DNA of 64,000 bases from Gordionus sp. m RMFG-2023 (taxonomy: Eukaryota; Nematomorpha; Gordioida; Chordodea; Parachordodidae), in the NCBI RefSeq assembly GCF_954871325.1, contig NC_088779.1, positions 28,754,869 through 28,818,868 of the forward strand. The letters are read 5' to 3'. Both the position numbers and the translations under genes were made by a program. Below, in pieces: positions 1 to 15,425 of the stretch; the first letter of the stretch is position 1, and each line of letters begins with the position of its first letter. The notes beneath the pieces were generated by a model. It was given only the letters and a program-made list of their open reading frames with translations. It did not search any database and was not told where the DNA came from.

Positions 1-157
1 CCCTGGTAGAAAGACTTTTTAGTATAGGTAAAAATGTCTTTACAGATAAACGAGGATGCCTTAATGGCCAAAATTTTAAAAATATTTTATTACTGAAATC
101 TAATAATTATTTATAATCATTTAATCATATATTTTCATATATTATATTATTTTATTA

Positions 158-165
158 ATGAAATC
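158..165. repeat. 8-bp target-site duplication, left copy
   Basis: ATGAAATC here is repeated exactly at 1205-1212 on the other side of the nested hAT element. Eight bases is the normal hAT duplication length. Confidence 0.9.
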
Positions 166-1204
166 CAGAGTTTTTAATCGCTACTTTTACAAATAGCGCA
201 CTACCGCTATTTGTCAAAAAAAGTAGCGCGCTATTAGCTACTTAAAAGTAGCTTTAGCTACTTTTTACAAAAAAAATTTAGAAACAAATTTGTTTTATTT
301 TTTAAATGTTATATAGTAAATATATAAAAATCAACATTTATATTAAACTATAGTTAGTTTTGATTATAAAAAAATTTATGTAATAAAAATAAATATTTAT
401 GGTAATTTGTTTCATTTTATAAGTTTTTACCTAGTGTTATGTGTCCAACTATCTGCTGAGGTACATATATATGATCTTTGATAACTCTACTATTAGAGCA
501 TCTTTCATCACTTTAAAGTTATCTGCTATTTTTTTCATTAGTATCTGGCGACATAAATAAATTGTACCAGGGGTTAGTTTTAATCATAATGCTAAATGAT
601 GGACTATACCTCCCAAGAATTCATTTGGCCGTTAAAAATCTATAGATGTTTCTCCATTTTCTTAAAACTATTGGCATGAACAGTCTTATAAAATAAATAG
701 AATGCAAAAATGACAATTTGACTTTTGGTGTTTCTTGTTATAACTGGATTGATTTGAGGAAATATTTTTTTTACATTTTAAACAAATGAATTTCAAGCCA
801 GTTTTGGTTTTTATTGATTTAAAATTTTTTTTTAAATCTAGGGAATGGGAAATTTGTATTATAGATAATAAGAACATTTTCTTCCCTGGTATCTTCCATT
901 TCATTAATATCATTGAATCACTTTCAAGATTTAAATACCCATAAGCGATGAGATTTAAATTATTAACACTTGATTTAGGTTTATAATACAAATGAAAATA
1001 TAAATTATAAATTAAAAATATATTTCAATTTCAAAATTAAATAATAAATCATAAAAATAATTAATTATAATAAATATTTAAATTTTCATGTTTACCTTCA
1101 TTATATTTATTAAAATTAGCTAAGTAGCATGCTAAAAAATTAAATAATTACAAAAAAAGTAGCCGTTATTAGCTATAGCTACCAAAAAAGATATAACAAC
1201 TCTG
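166..1204 (-). mobile_element. hAT-type deletion derivative with 8-bp target duplication
   Basis: This 1,039-bp element starts CAGAGTTTTTAATCGC and ends AACAACTCTG, so the termini are imperfect inverted repeats. It is flanked by perfect 8-bp duplications ATGAAATC at 158-165 and 1205-1212. The subterminal parts are rich in GTAGC/GCTAC words on both sides. On the minus strand 686-991 is an open stretch with a C-x2-C and later His residues (ICLKCKK, then KKHQKS), like the N-terminal BED finger of a hAT transposase. No catalytic region remains, so it must have moved in trans. It is inserted inside the older hAT copy at 1-1511. Confidence 0.85.
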
Positions 1205-1546
1205 ATGAAATCTAATAATTATTTATATAATATATATTAATATCTAAAAATCATTATGTTAGTTATATTTTTATAAATGTGATATCGAGTCAATAAATTT
1301 TTTAGCTCATTTCATGAATTTTCACAATAGAATCCTAATTTAGGTTTATTCAAACCTTATCTAAGAGTATAATAAAATTTGTATCTGTATCTAGATAAAT
1401 TTAAAATTGTATCTGTGTCAAGATAACTTTTTGGAAGTTGCATCTGTATCTAGATAAATTTTTAGACATCTATATCTAGATCCATTTAAAAAGTATCTTT
1501 TAACAACTTTGAATATTATCAATAGTTTTAATTTTTATATTATTAC

Positions 1547-3249
1547 TTCTAATCTTTTACGCCTCCTCTCCAAAAATTCTTCGTCCTCATTGACTTCCAA
1601 GAGCAATTTATGCCACGCATAGGTCACCTGATATTAAAAAAAAACTAATTCATGTAATAGGAAACTGAAAAAAAGTCCAAGGATTCTAAATGAAAAATAG
1701 TTATTCAAGATTCAAAAATTGTAATATTATGGAAAGACATAACTTAATCAAGTATTTACAAAAAACAATGCAATTAAAATATGATTTTATATGGTCCACC
1801 TAAACTAGGCTCAATTAAAACCATTTGTAAGATGATATTTAACAGCTGTACAATTAAATTAAATTTTTAGGCTTAATGTGTGTTTAATGTTGTTTTTTTA
1901 CATGTGAAATCAGGTTAATTTTGAGTTTGAGATGGGCCTAATATTGCCATACAAATTGAGCTCAAAATGTTTTTTTTACTTAAATTGAAGTGGCAATTTT
2001 TATAAAAAAAAATTGTGAACGACTAAAACTATTTTGTGTCTTATTTTGATGCCAAAAAATGTGTTAACCAATTTACTTACTATTTAAAAATACATCCGTT
2101 GATATACAATGTAAAACAAAAACGCTCTAATTAGTAAGCAATATAAGTAACAAAATAATATCATTTCAAAAAAATGATAACAATATTATTAAGCATTAGA
2201 GATCAAGATTTTTAAGAAGGTTTTTAGAATAATATTAAGATATATATCACACCCTTTAGGATTAGGGGTACTCCTAGTTCTTCTAAGAGTAGAGACAACT
2301 GTTTTAGTAAATTTAAATGCTTGGCCCCATAATAATAAATTGTCATATTCTAATTTTATTTTGTTAATGTTTGAGTCCTAAAGTGTGGACTGGACAGATT
2401 CTAATAGGAACATGATTAAAATATTTTCTTTAAGAGTTACACTCATGCCAAAGCCCGATAATCTACACTTTTTACCCATACCATTGGCTGACACCAAGGC
2501 AATTTATTATTATATTTTTTTAAAATGTTAATAATATGCTTCATTAATTTTTTATAAGGAATCTATTCTGCAAAAAGGTATATTTGACAAAATAAATCAA
2601 TATATAAAAAGGTTAATTTGGCATAATTTTGGATATTTTTTAATATTTAAAATGTATAATTTTTTAAACAGTTAATTGTCACAATTCCATTTAGTGGCAC
2701 CTGATGTAAAGATATCAGTATATATTGAATTAAAATAATAATTTACCATGCCATTCAATGTAGAATTAACCCTTTTATCAGGTAAAGGTGGAATTAATAA
2801 AAATGGATATGATGAAATAAGATATTCCCTCAATATTTCAAAATCACTATATCTTCGCCATACAGTTGTACTTTCTTTAAATCCAATTTGATCAGCCTTT
2901 TCTTTGATCAAAACTCTAAATAATTACCAATAAAAGTTTATACTTATATAAATAAAAGGGTATAATTATCGAAAAATAATAATATTCAAGTAGTTCAGCT
3001 AAATAAACCATTACACAAAAATAAAAGAATAGTAATATTTTACATTAAATATTTGCCATGTATATCAAAATTACCTGACTTTAACTAAATATGTTACATA
3101 AGAACCTTGAAGTGAAAATAATGAAGTTGGATTGTGCTCCAAATCTTTAATTGAAATAATGACACAGTCTAATAGGCAGCCAAGCTTAATATTAGTAAAA
3201 ATATAAGTTTAAAAATCTATCACAAATAACAAACATCTTCATTATTCAT
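1547..3249 (-). CDS. SNX4: SNX4-like sorting nexin (PX domain), partial
   Basis: Sorting nexin 4 proteins bind phosphatidylinositol 3-phosphate with a PX domain and sort cargo on early endosomes. Minus-strand exons with matching phases: 3235-3249 (tentative, MNNED), 3075-3184 ([13 protein letters not shown] ... YVTYLVKVR), 2771-2915 ([15 protein letters not shown] ... PPLPDKR) and 1547-1627 ([20 protein letters not shown]). The WRRYSDFE and PPLPDKR stretches are the phosphoinositide-binding core of PX, and WHKL...FxERRR is the typical SNX4-type continuation. Each exon pair joins in frame across GT-AG introns (phases 0, 2, 0). The rest of PX and the BAR region should lie left of the window, beyond the hAT insertion at 1-1511. 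The first exon is the weakest part. Only short fragments of this gene appear as open frames, so it is easy to miss. Confidence 0.78.
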
Positions 3250-3539
3250 TTTCAAGGCATTCTTCAAAAAAAATTGTTATTCAAATAAAAACATATGGAA
3301 AAGGCCAACATGAAATGGTAAAAACCAGTCACGTGATTATCTCTTAATATTTTGGTTTATTTTGTAAAAAAGTATTATTATTTCCCTATATTAAACTAAT
3401 CCTTTCACATTTATTATAATTTATATATAGAAATATTTTGAAATTTAATATAAAAAGTATATGTTTCATGCCTTAGAACCTTCAAATCATATAAGTAAAC
3501 GAAATATTTATATAACAATACACGACGATCTCACAGTTT

Positions 3540-4206
3540 TTCACCAACTGAACTAAGGATCTGGTTACGAGTTTCTGGAAACCATACCCTTCAACAACCT
3601 CTATTTGTTGCTCACTGCTGACGAGCTAAGATTTGCTATTGGACTACGGCTCAATTGCGAAATTGTTATTCCATACCAATGCAAACATTGCGAAACCAGC
3701 GTCGACAGCAAGTGTAGGCACTGCCTCCATTTTCGCTTTTGTCGTGGCCGCTTTTTACGGCACACCAAATGCAATGACATCATTTTACGCGCCCTCAAAT
3801 CAGGAGGCATTCCATCTAGACTAGAACCAACCGGAATTTTCAGAACCGACGGAAAACGTCCTGATGGAATGTCCTTGATCCCCTGGTCAAGAGGTCAGCT
3901 CCTGGTTTGGGACTTCACCTGCATTAACCCAAACGCACCTTCTAACCATAACGTCGATGCCCTCGCCCTCGTTGAATCCCGCAAAACCATAAAGTACAGT
4001 TCCTTAGACCCTTCTTTCTTATTCATACCCATCGCCTGCACCATTCTCACCACCTTCGGTAGCAAAGCTCAATTATTTTCAAAGATTTAGGCAAACGGAT
4101 CCGCGAAAAAACCGACCAGCTTAAGGAATCCCTCTTCTTACGCCAAAGACTTGCTACCGCCATCATTCGTTCTAACTATCTAAGCTTCATCTCTTCCATT
4201 CCATAG
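3540..4206 (+). mobile_element. LINE-like retrotransposon ORF, 3' end fragment
   Basis: An intronless, GC-richer coding stretch in AT-rich surroundings. It contains a Cys/His cluster (C-x2-C, then C-x2-C, then R-x2-H-x4-ND) followed by KRPDGMSLIPWSRGQ, LLVWDFTCI and, at the end, FLRQRLATAIIRSNYLSF. The same order recurs on the minus strand at 53512-54840 and in pieces at 35095-35480 and 40112-40476. I recognise it as the region after reverse transcriptase in a non-LTR retrotransposon protein, but cannot assign the clade. A one-base deletion near 4076 shifts the frame, and nothing upstream of the tail remains, so this is a 5'-truncated dead copy. It lies just upstream of the SNX4-like gene. 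Confidence 0.65.
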
Positions 4207-4700
4207 AATAACCTTCCATTTTCCAAGCTTCCTTTTTTTTATCCCCTATCCTTTCCCGTTAATTATATTTCTACAATTTTTCCCCTTTATTTATTTTACC
4301 TTTTCAAAAAATTAATTATTTGCTAAAATATTTTGCATCATATCATATCAGTAAATATTCAAATAAAGTAACCCATGACCAGAAAAAAAAATATAAAACT
4401 TATAATAAAAAGATAATGTTGACATATTAGAAATAAATCTAATATTTTAAAAAAGCAAATAAAAATATAATTCGTCGATAAACAAAAATTGGATCAAATT
4501 TATAATAAAAATATGAATTGAAGAACGAAAACTTATATTATAGTATAAGATAGTTGAGAATTATATATATACATACATTTAAAAAAAAGAATATAAAGGG
4601 CATAATTTAAAAAAAATATAAAAATACTGGCAAGAAAAAAGCCGTAAAATATTTTAAATGATCGATGTCGCAAATATTTACAAAAAGGGAAGATATCTTG
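4207..4700. other. gene-less AT-rich stretch
   Basis: Very AT-rich sequence with A and T runs. I see no exon, RNA gene or repeat end here. Confidence 0.5.
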
Positions 4701-4701
4701 T

Positions 4702-4908
4702 GAAATTTCTAATGACTAATCTTCTTTAAATTCTTTTATTCTTACTGAGCTCCCAGAAGATCTGATATTTGTTCTCAAATTACAATGTAATATTTTTACT
4801 ATATGTGAAATCATAAATGTGAATCGATTAAATGCGAAAAAGTGCCCCATTACTGAAATATTGCTTGAAAACGTTACAAATAATATAAATTTGGATTATA
4901 AATAAAAT
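4702..4908 (+). other. F-box-like open stretch, unrecognised
   Basis: An open frame without an obvious start reads LTELPEDLIFVLKLQ, then ICEIINVNRLNAKKC, and ends LDYK-stop. The pattern (LPxDLIFxxL, then xxVNRxN) resembles the first helices of an F-box, which bridges substrates to SCF ubiquitin ligases. The match is short, based only on pattern, and no complete gene can be built around it. It could be chance in AT-rich DNA or the remains of a gene. Confidence 0.2.
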
Positions 4909-6275
4909 ACGAAGTAATGAAAGAATTATAAGAAATATTACCTTCGTGCAACCACTTAATTCATATCCAAAAATAAATTTGATATATGTCATTTCCCTGT
5001 AAATAAAAATCAGGTGATCAGTTTAACTTCCTCGGAGGTGTGCAAAATTTCTTGCTTAACCCTTTAATTCTCAACATTGCATATATGGTACAGTTACTTA
5101 TTTATGAATTTTTCACTTTATTTTTTCGAGTGGAAAATTATTTAAAATAGGTTAATATATCTCATAGATTTTATCAAATAATATAGCATAAAATATTTAA
5201 ATTATATATTTTTATTAGATGCTATTTTACCGACACTCTTATTGTAAGGGAATAAATTTGTTATTAATACAATTAATATAACTTGATTTTTATAAATTCT
5301 CTCTGTTGAATAGATATTTTGATTAGCTATGGACTAATACCTAAATTGGGCATATCCACTTTCATAAGACTAAAATAAATCAACTTTAAAAATAAATAAT
5401 TTCATAATCTGCAAAGACACAACGCTAAGCTGCTGCGGGGAGGGCATACCGCCAGGCTGCTGCGACAAATGTTCAGTTATCGTATTTAATGGTGAGTTTA
5501 ATTCCAAATCCGAGTACTGTTACTCTTTGTCACAAAACATCACAAAAATATGTGACAAATAATATATGAGAGATTAAAAATATTCGTTATCCTTTTAGTT
5601 AAGTGGCATTGAAATAGAATATAATAATTGTTACCTCCTATTCTATTGTTTCTATAAGCTTTTATATCTTTTGGGACACCTTATAAATTTCATAACTGAG
5701 GAGTAAAAGAGAAAAAAGTTGAATCCTCCAGAGAACAATTAAAGTTATTGTGAAAAAGGAAAGACGTCAATATGATTATCAATTTGAAAAGTACAATGAT
5801 ATATGATAGAACACTATGTCAATAGTGATCGATGCATTAACATTGAGAAATTTTATCCCACTTATGCAATGTTTTTAGATTATCTCTCCAGATTACTCAA
5901 TTCAAACGGGATTAATAAATTCATATAATTCCTACAGGATATTGTCTATCTGTACGATATTATAATGCCAACCTATATAATAAATATTTGAGATAAATAG
6001 AAATCCCATGTAATATAGGTATCGAATAGATGATCTAATTCTGTTTGCAAGAAAGCCATTACTTATATTTTGTCGAGAGATGCTTAAACACTAATAAAAA
6101 TCACTATAGTAAGAGAAAAAACCCTAAAATAGAGTCTTCGGGACGCGTTATTAATACAAGCTGGCTAGTTTTTAAATAATAAAAAATGGCTCAAAACTTG
6201 TTTATCAGCTATAAATATTTTTCTAATTTTGTTTTAACATTATCATATTAATTAGTATAAATGATATCTTAATTT
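4909..6275. other. gene-less AT-rich stretch
   Basis: There is no convincing coding pattern on either strand. A short GC-richer patch near 5425-5475 repeats GCTGCTGCG twice, once on each side of a GGGAGGGC word. I can see no element around it. Confidence 0.4.
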
Positions 6276-6655
6276 GTGATCATGTTCATACGTTCTTTCT
6301 TCTCCCCGAATTCGATATTGATTAATTATTTAAATTTTAAAGATATATCACTCCCATATAAAATTATGGCAGATGAAGTCTACGAGATATTGAAAATGAT
6401 TTTAGATAATAGTGTAAAATTGCGGTTTTTATTCTTTAATCATCTATTAAATTCACGCAATATAATATTAATAAAAAAAAATACAATAATATGGAATTCG
6501 TAAAGTTTGACCAGAGTAAAAAAAATAATAAATTTCTTGTCGTAAATCTAATGCACAAGAGGTATCAAAACATTATTGTCGAAGAAGAATTATATATATT
6601 TTATGAAATTGTATCTTCACAAATTTACCGGCGTTATTTTGTAATAATGAATTAA
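6276..6655 (+). pseudogene. F-box-like reading frames, possibly one decayed gene
   Basis: Two overlapping + frames follow one another. 6276-6503 reads SLPYKIMADEVYEILKMIL ... FFNHLLNSRNI ... IIWN. 6491-6655 begins MEFVKFDQSKK and ends YRRYFVIMN-stop. The first has the rough spacing of an F-box (LPxxxxxEVxxILKxIL, then a hydrophobic helix and a final W). The second would continue it after a frame change near 6495. This is weak pattern evidence in AT-rich DNA, and I could not recognise a family. Confidence 0.25.
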
Positions 6656-6911
6656 TTTGCGGAGAAATATAAAATGATTGCAAAGGTAAATTATATTATT
6701 ATAATATATTTTATTTAAATAATAATTTTACATATTTCAACTCTCCCCAAAAAAATAAAAAGTTTTTTAAAACAATTCTAAGCATAAAAATTTCTATTAA
6801 AAAAAAATATACATGATAAATTTGTGTAAATAATATATTATTTAATTCGTGTTATATTATTTTGATGATTCCTACTTCATCACGACACATGATATAGTGG
6901 AAAGATTATTT

Positions 6912-11087
<4,176 letters not shown>

Positions 11088-11666
11088 CTTTCGACAAAAA
11101 AAAAGGGGGAAAACAAAATGTACATAAAACATATTTTTAAATAATGATATTATTCTTACTGTCACATTTTAAAATGTCAAATGCGATGATTAAGAAAACA
11201 AAATGATGTATCATATGTGATTTTTATGCAGGCTGTATTTCCTTCATTTCATATATATTTATGATTTAAATTATGTTAGAAATTCTAGAATACACCTAAA
11301 ATATAATAAATATATAATACTTTTAATTTAAGATTGGGAATTAAAAAATCATTAGATCATTTAAAAAAAAATAAATAATATTATGCTTAGATTGTAATAT
11401 TCAAATCTAAAATGATAATTTAAGTATTAAGAGCTGAGGTCACATGGTTGCTCGGCTTAATTTTGGTTCCAGCAAGTCTTTAAATCTAAAAATCACTATT
11501 TCAGCTAAGAATTTTAAAAAGGCTGAAAAAAAAGAGAAATCCTTTTAGTTTTGATGGATAAGAGATATGAATGTTAGATGGCATCGGACCTATTTATTTA
11601 GGTCCAAACCCGGTCCAAGGAACAATCCTACTCATTCTTTTTCTTCTCGTTTTTCTAAGTTACAAG

Positions 11667-14579
11667 CAGGGATTCGAACCGAACCCGAACCCGGAGAAGT
11701 GAACCCGGGTTTTTAGAAAAAAACTCTGAACCCGAACCGAACCTGAACCGCTATTTATAAAATTTTCAAAACCCCGAACCGAACCCAAGAATTTTATTTG
11801 AACCCGGGTTCAATCGGGTTCAGTGTATTATTTAAAATCATATATTAATATATGTAAATACAAATATTATATTTTCAAATTTCCAATTAAATGAAGTCTT
11901 AATAAATTTTAAACAACTTAATTCATTTATGCCATTTTTAAATTTATTCTCGATTCCTATTGGAGTGTTAAAAAATTTTAAACAATTGAATTAATTTACG
12001 CCATTTATTTTTATCTTATTATTCTTAAAGATTACTAATTAGAAGAAAATGGTTAACAAATCAAAGTAAAAATTATTATATTGTTAATTTAAAAAATTCT
12101 AAACATCTAACTTAAAAATTGTTAAATGTAGGGCAGTTTTTGTGAACTTATTAAAATGATTTTAAAATTTATATATGCTAATGCTAATGCTAATCATTTA
12201 TTTTTGGTTCAGTTTAATTTTTACAAGATATTAATGAAGTGCATATTCTAAATGAAATTAAATTTATAAATATCTCTTTTTTAATTCTGAAATCATTGCT
12301 ATTTAAAAAAATTGTTCTACTTTTTATAGATTTAAGATTAAAGATAAAGTCATATTTGATAAGCATTTTACCCTTAATACAATAGAAAAAAAATCAATAT
12401 GTTCATATTGCAAAGTAAAAATGTCTGGTAATCACTTGTCAAATTTAGAAAGACACCTGGAAAGAAATCACAACAATGAATATTTTCATTATTTAAATGA
12501 AAAAACCAAATATCAGGAATTGTTATTGACAAAAAAACCTAAAATTAATATAGAAACCTTTTTTCCAAAAAAGCATATAAGTATAAATATATCATCTAAT
12601 GATTTGATGAGTTCTATACTAGAACTTGTTACTGTAAATGGCCGGCCTTTATCAATTATTGAAAATTCGGGATTTCAAAGAATTATAAATCCACTCCTAT
12701 CTGGGCTCAATTTAGTTATAAACAAAGAAAATTTATCCAGAACTATTAATAAAACAGCCCAATCAATTAGAGACAAAATATCGAGAGAGGTAGAAGGAAA
12801 ATTAATAAGTTTAAAAGTTGATGCAGTTCAACGACTTAGATAGGTCAATTCTTGGTGTAAATATTCAATTTATATCAAAGTCCATTATAAATTTGAGGAC
12901 TCTTGGAATTGTAGAGCTGAAAGAGAGATGTACAGGAGAATATATAAAAGAGAATATATTAAAAACTTTACTAAAATTTAAAATTAATATTCAACAAATA
13001 TACACAATTACTTCTGATAATGGTTGTAATTTTTTAAGAGCTATAAAGCTCCTGCAACCTGAAACTGATTATGATATAAGGAGTGAATCAGCAGATGAGG
13101 AAAATATGGATGTAAATGTATATAAATATGATATTGATGATATACAAAATACTTTTTTATCAACTATTATATCCTATCCGATTTATAGTGTACGGTGTGC
13201 AGCTCACACACTTCAGCTGGCACTTCAAGATGCTATAAAATTATCACCTATTGTGGAAACCATTGCAAAGGCTAGGAGCCTAAATTTAAAATTAAGACAT
13301 TCCACTTACCAAAAGTTATTAAAAAATATGAAACTCCCTAAGCCTGTGTTAGATTGCCACAGATGGCATTCAACCCATGATATGTTAGAAAGGCTGATTT
13401 TACTAAAACCCAATATCGAAGATTTTTTTACAGAGCAATCTGATTATTTATTGACTGAAGATTGGAAAGAGATAATAACGATTGTTGAAATTTTAAAATC
13501 GCTACCAAACAATTCCAATCTGAACAGTTAACACTGACAGATTTTTATGCAGCATGGTTAAGATGCTGCATCGAACTGGAAAAAAATCCAAACCATTTTG
13601 CTCAATTACTATATTTTTGTCTTAAGAACAGAGAAGAAAGGTTTATAAAGAACGAAATTCTCTTAGCTGCCATATACCTGGACCCAAGATACAAGGTTAA
13701 TTAAAAGCTTAGTAAATTAATTATTTTAGATTTATATTAAAATTGTTATTTTATGAAATATTTAAATATAAACAATATAAATCCTTAAATATTACAGGTA
13801 TTACTTAGTGATGATGATAAGATTTGTGCGAAAAAACATCTTGTCAATTTATGGAGACGAATTAAAAGCTTAACAACGCCGATTTTATCTGATGATATTA
13901 GTTCCGATGAAGTTATTGAACAAGAAGATGATTTAGAGAAATTGATATAACTTAAAGAAAGGCAGGAGAAAATACTTAAAAGGGAGCCAACGATTGCTGA
14001 GAAAAGTATTGGAACAATAATTACTGGATTTAGCGATTATAAAAGATTAGATAAGAAGGAAAATATTTTGCATTTTTGGGAGTCTGCTAAGCTGGAACAC
14101 CCTGAATTATATATTTTATCTAAAATCTTATTTGCTGTTCCTGCAACCCAAGTTAATTTTTCATATTTTCACATATAAATACATTTAACATAGGTGTTGA
14201 AAAATCTTTTTCACATTTGAAATTCATTCTTTCACCACATAGATCGAGGATGAGTGAACAACTCTTGGAAGATATTATGCTAATACGTCTAAATAAAATT
14301 TTTAAAATTGATACATGACTATATGCTTTGTATTTTTAACTATATTTGCCTATAAATAAAATAAAAAATTTATTTTTTATATCAAATTTATGTCTAGTTT
14401 TTTATTATGATTTAAATATAGAATTTTTTTATCAACTCAAAAATTCTTGAACCCGAACCGAACCCGAACCAAACCTGGGTTCAAAAATATTTCCCTGAAC
14501 CGAACCCGAACCGAACCCACCTTTTTTTTTATACCCCGAACCGAACCCGGACAAAAATTTTGTCGGGTTCGCATCCCTG
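11667..14579 (+). mobile_element. hAT DNA transposon, full length, 8-bp target duplication
   Basis: Both ends are present. The left starts CAGGGATTCGAACCGAACC; the right, reversed, starts CAGGGATGCGAACCCGAC. Perfect duplications GTTACAAG lie at 11659-11666 and 14580-14587. Both subterminal regions are dense in GAACCCGAACCG words (11680-11820 and 14440-14570), likely transposase-binding repeats. The body holds one transposase gene in the + direction, described separately. Because the duplications are intact but the gene is broken, the copy was probably mobilised in trans or decayed after landing. It separates the 3' exons of the membrane-protein gene from sequence to the right. Confidence 0.93.
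12331..14318 (+). pseudogene. hAT transposase with BED zinc finger, broken
   Basis: Reading order is a BED-type finger (CSYCKVKM ... HLSNLERHLERNH, about 12397-12470), then the RNase-H-like catalytic core (LDRSILGVNIQFI, TITSDNGCNF with the DN catalytic pair, VRCAAHTLQLAL, CHRWHSTHDMLERL). The dimerisation tail is GVEKSFSHLKFILSPHRSRM ... DIMLIRLNKIFKI-stop. Two introns are visible: 13696-13797, between PRYK and VLLSDDD, and a 45-nt one ending at 14193 before GVEKSFS. Frame changes occur near 12830 and near 13500, and a stop lies at about 13948 (LEKLI-stop-LKERQ). The gene is therefore inactive, but few changes separate it from an open frame. An upstream exon before 12331 is likely, since an acceptor (TTTTTATAG) precedes it. 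Confidence 0.85.
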
Positions 14580-14587
14580 GTTACAAG

Positions 14588-14784
14588 TCTGATTAATTAT
14601 TTTATAGAAATATGTCAATCCGATTTTTCTAATGGAAGTATTGCAGAAATGTGAAAGGAAACGTGAAAATTTAAAAGGCCGTACCCCCTAGTTCGTCTTA
14701 TTTCTAAATGTTAGCTGTATTTAGCCATGTATATATAGCTTTCTCTAAAACAGCCTAAGTAGAAAGAGGCCATTTAGATTTACT
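14588..14784. other. short intergenic stretch
   Basis: AT-rich sequence between the hAT transposon and the palindromic repeats. No coding pattern was seen. Confidence 0.4.
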
Positions 14785-15425
14785 GATTTTTTTTTAAAAT
14801 CATATACTAAGGGCGATTTTTGGATTTTAAAAATATGATTTTACAGGAATTCCAGCATGTATAGAGTGTTTACCCTATGAATTTCAGCCATAGACATTTT
14901 AGATTTAATATATATGAAAAATCCATATAAAAATTAATATAAATTAGAAGTAGTTTTAAATTTCATGGCGAAATTGTTTGAAATTTACAGTTTGGGTACA
15001 CTATACACGTTGAAATACAATTCCTGTAAAATCAGATTTTTAAAATCCAAAAATTAATTAATGGGGATTCGGAATCTCTCAATTTTAAATCATTTACTAA
15101 GGGCGATTTTTCGATTTTAAAAATCTGATTTTACAGGAATTGTATTCCAGCATGTGTAGAGTATTTACCCTATAAATTTCAGCGATAAACATTTTAGTAA
15201 TTTTTTTTGGTTTATATGAAAAATCCATATAAAAATTAATATAAATTAGAAATAGATCTAAAGTTCACGGCAAAATTGTTTGAAATATACAGTTTGGGTA
15301 CTCTACCCATGCTAGAATACATTTAGGGTTAAATCGAACTTAAAATTTTTTAAATCGCTCTCGATAAAGGATTTAAAATCAAGAGGTTCTGAACGGATTA
15401 CGAATCCCAATACGACATATATATA
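14785..15425. repeat. two tandem MITE-like palindromic units
   Basis: Unit 1 (about 14785-15060) and unit 2 (about 15087-15385) share the order ACTAAGGGCGATTTTT, GATTTTACAGGAATT, CCAGCATG and CCATATAAAAATTAAT. Each unit is also an imperfect palindrome, since the right half carries the inverse (CAATTCCTGTAAAATC and AAATCGC). The block ends ATCCCAATACGACATATAT. That word and the same palindrome plan recur downstream of the galactosyltransferase copies at 44800-45060 and 56270-56625. I take this as a non-autonomous DNA transposon family; the superfamily is unknown. Confidence 0.6.

Larger units (their letters stand above)
1..1511 (+). mobile_element. 3' end of a hAT DNA transposon, interrupted by a nested element
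   Basis: The first 115 bases encode the tail of a hAT transposase in the + direction. It reads VERLFSIGKNVF, then KRGC, then LLLKSN and a stop, which is the C-terminal dimerisation motif of the superfamily. After the nested insertion at 166-1204 the element resumes. It ends at 1511 with a terminus whose reverse complement is close to CAGAGTTGTTAAAAGATAC. Between 1376 and 1500 the subterminal region repeats variants of TATCTGTATCTAGATA, probably transposase-binding repeats (inference). The same terminus and repeats recur at 8516-8666 and, inverted, at 19220-19627. The 5' part lies outside the window. The element sits in an intron of the SNX4-like gene on the other strand. Confidence 0.8.

Noticed and set aside
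3601-3810. Minus-strand frame rich in Arg and Lys
   Set aside because: It is the antisense of the LINE tail, which reads with clear family motifs on the + strand.
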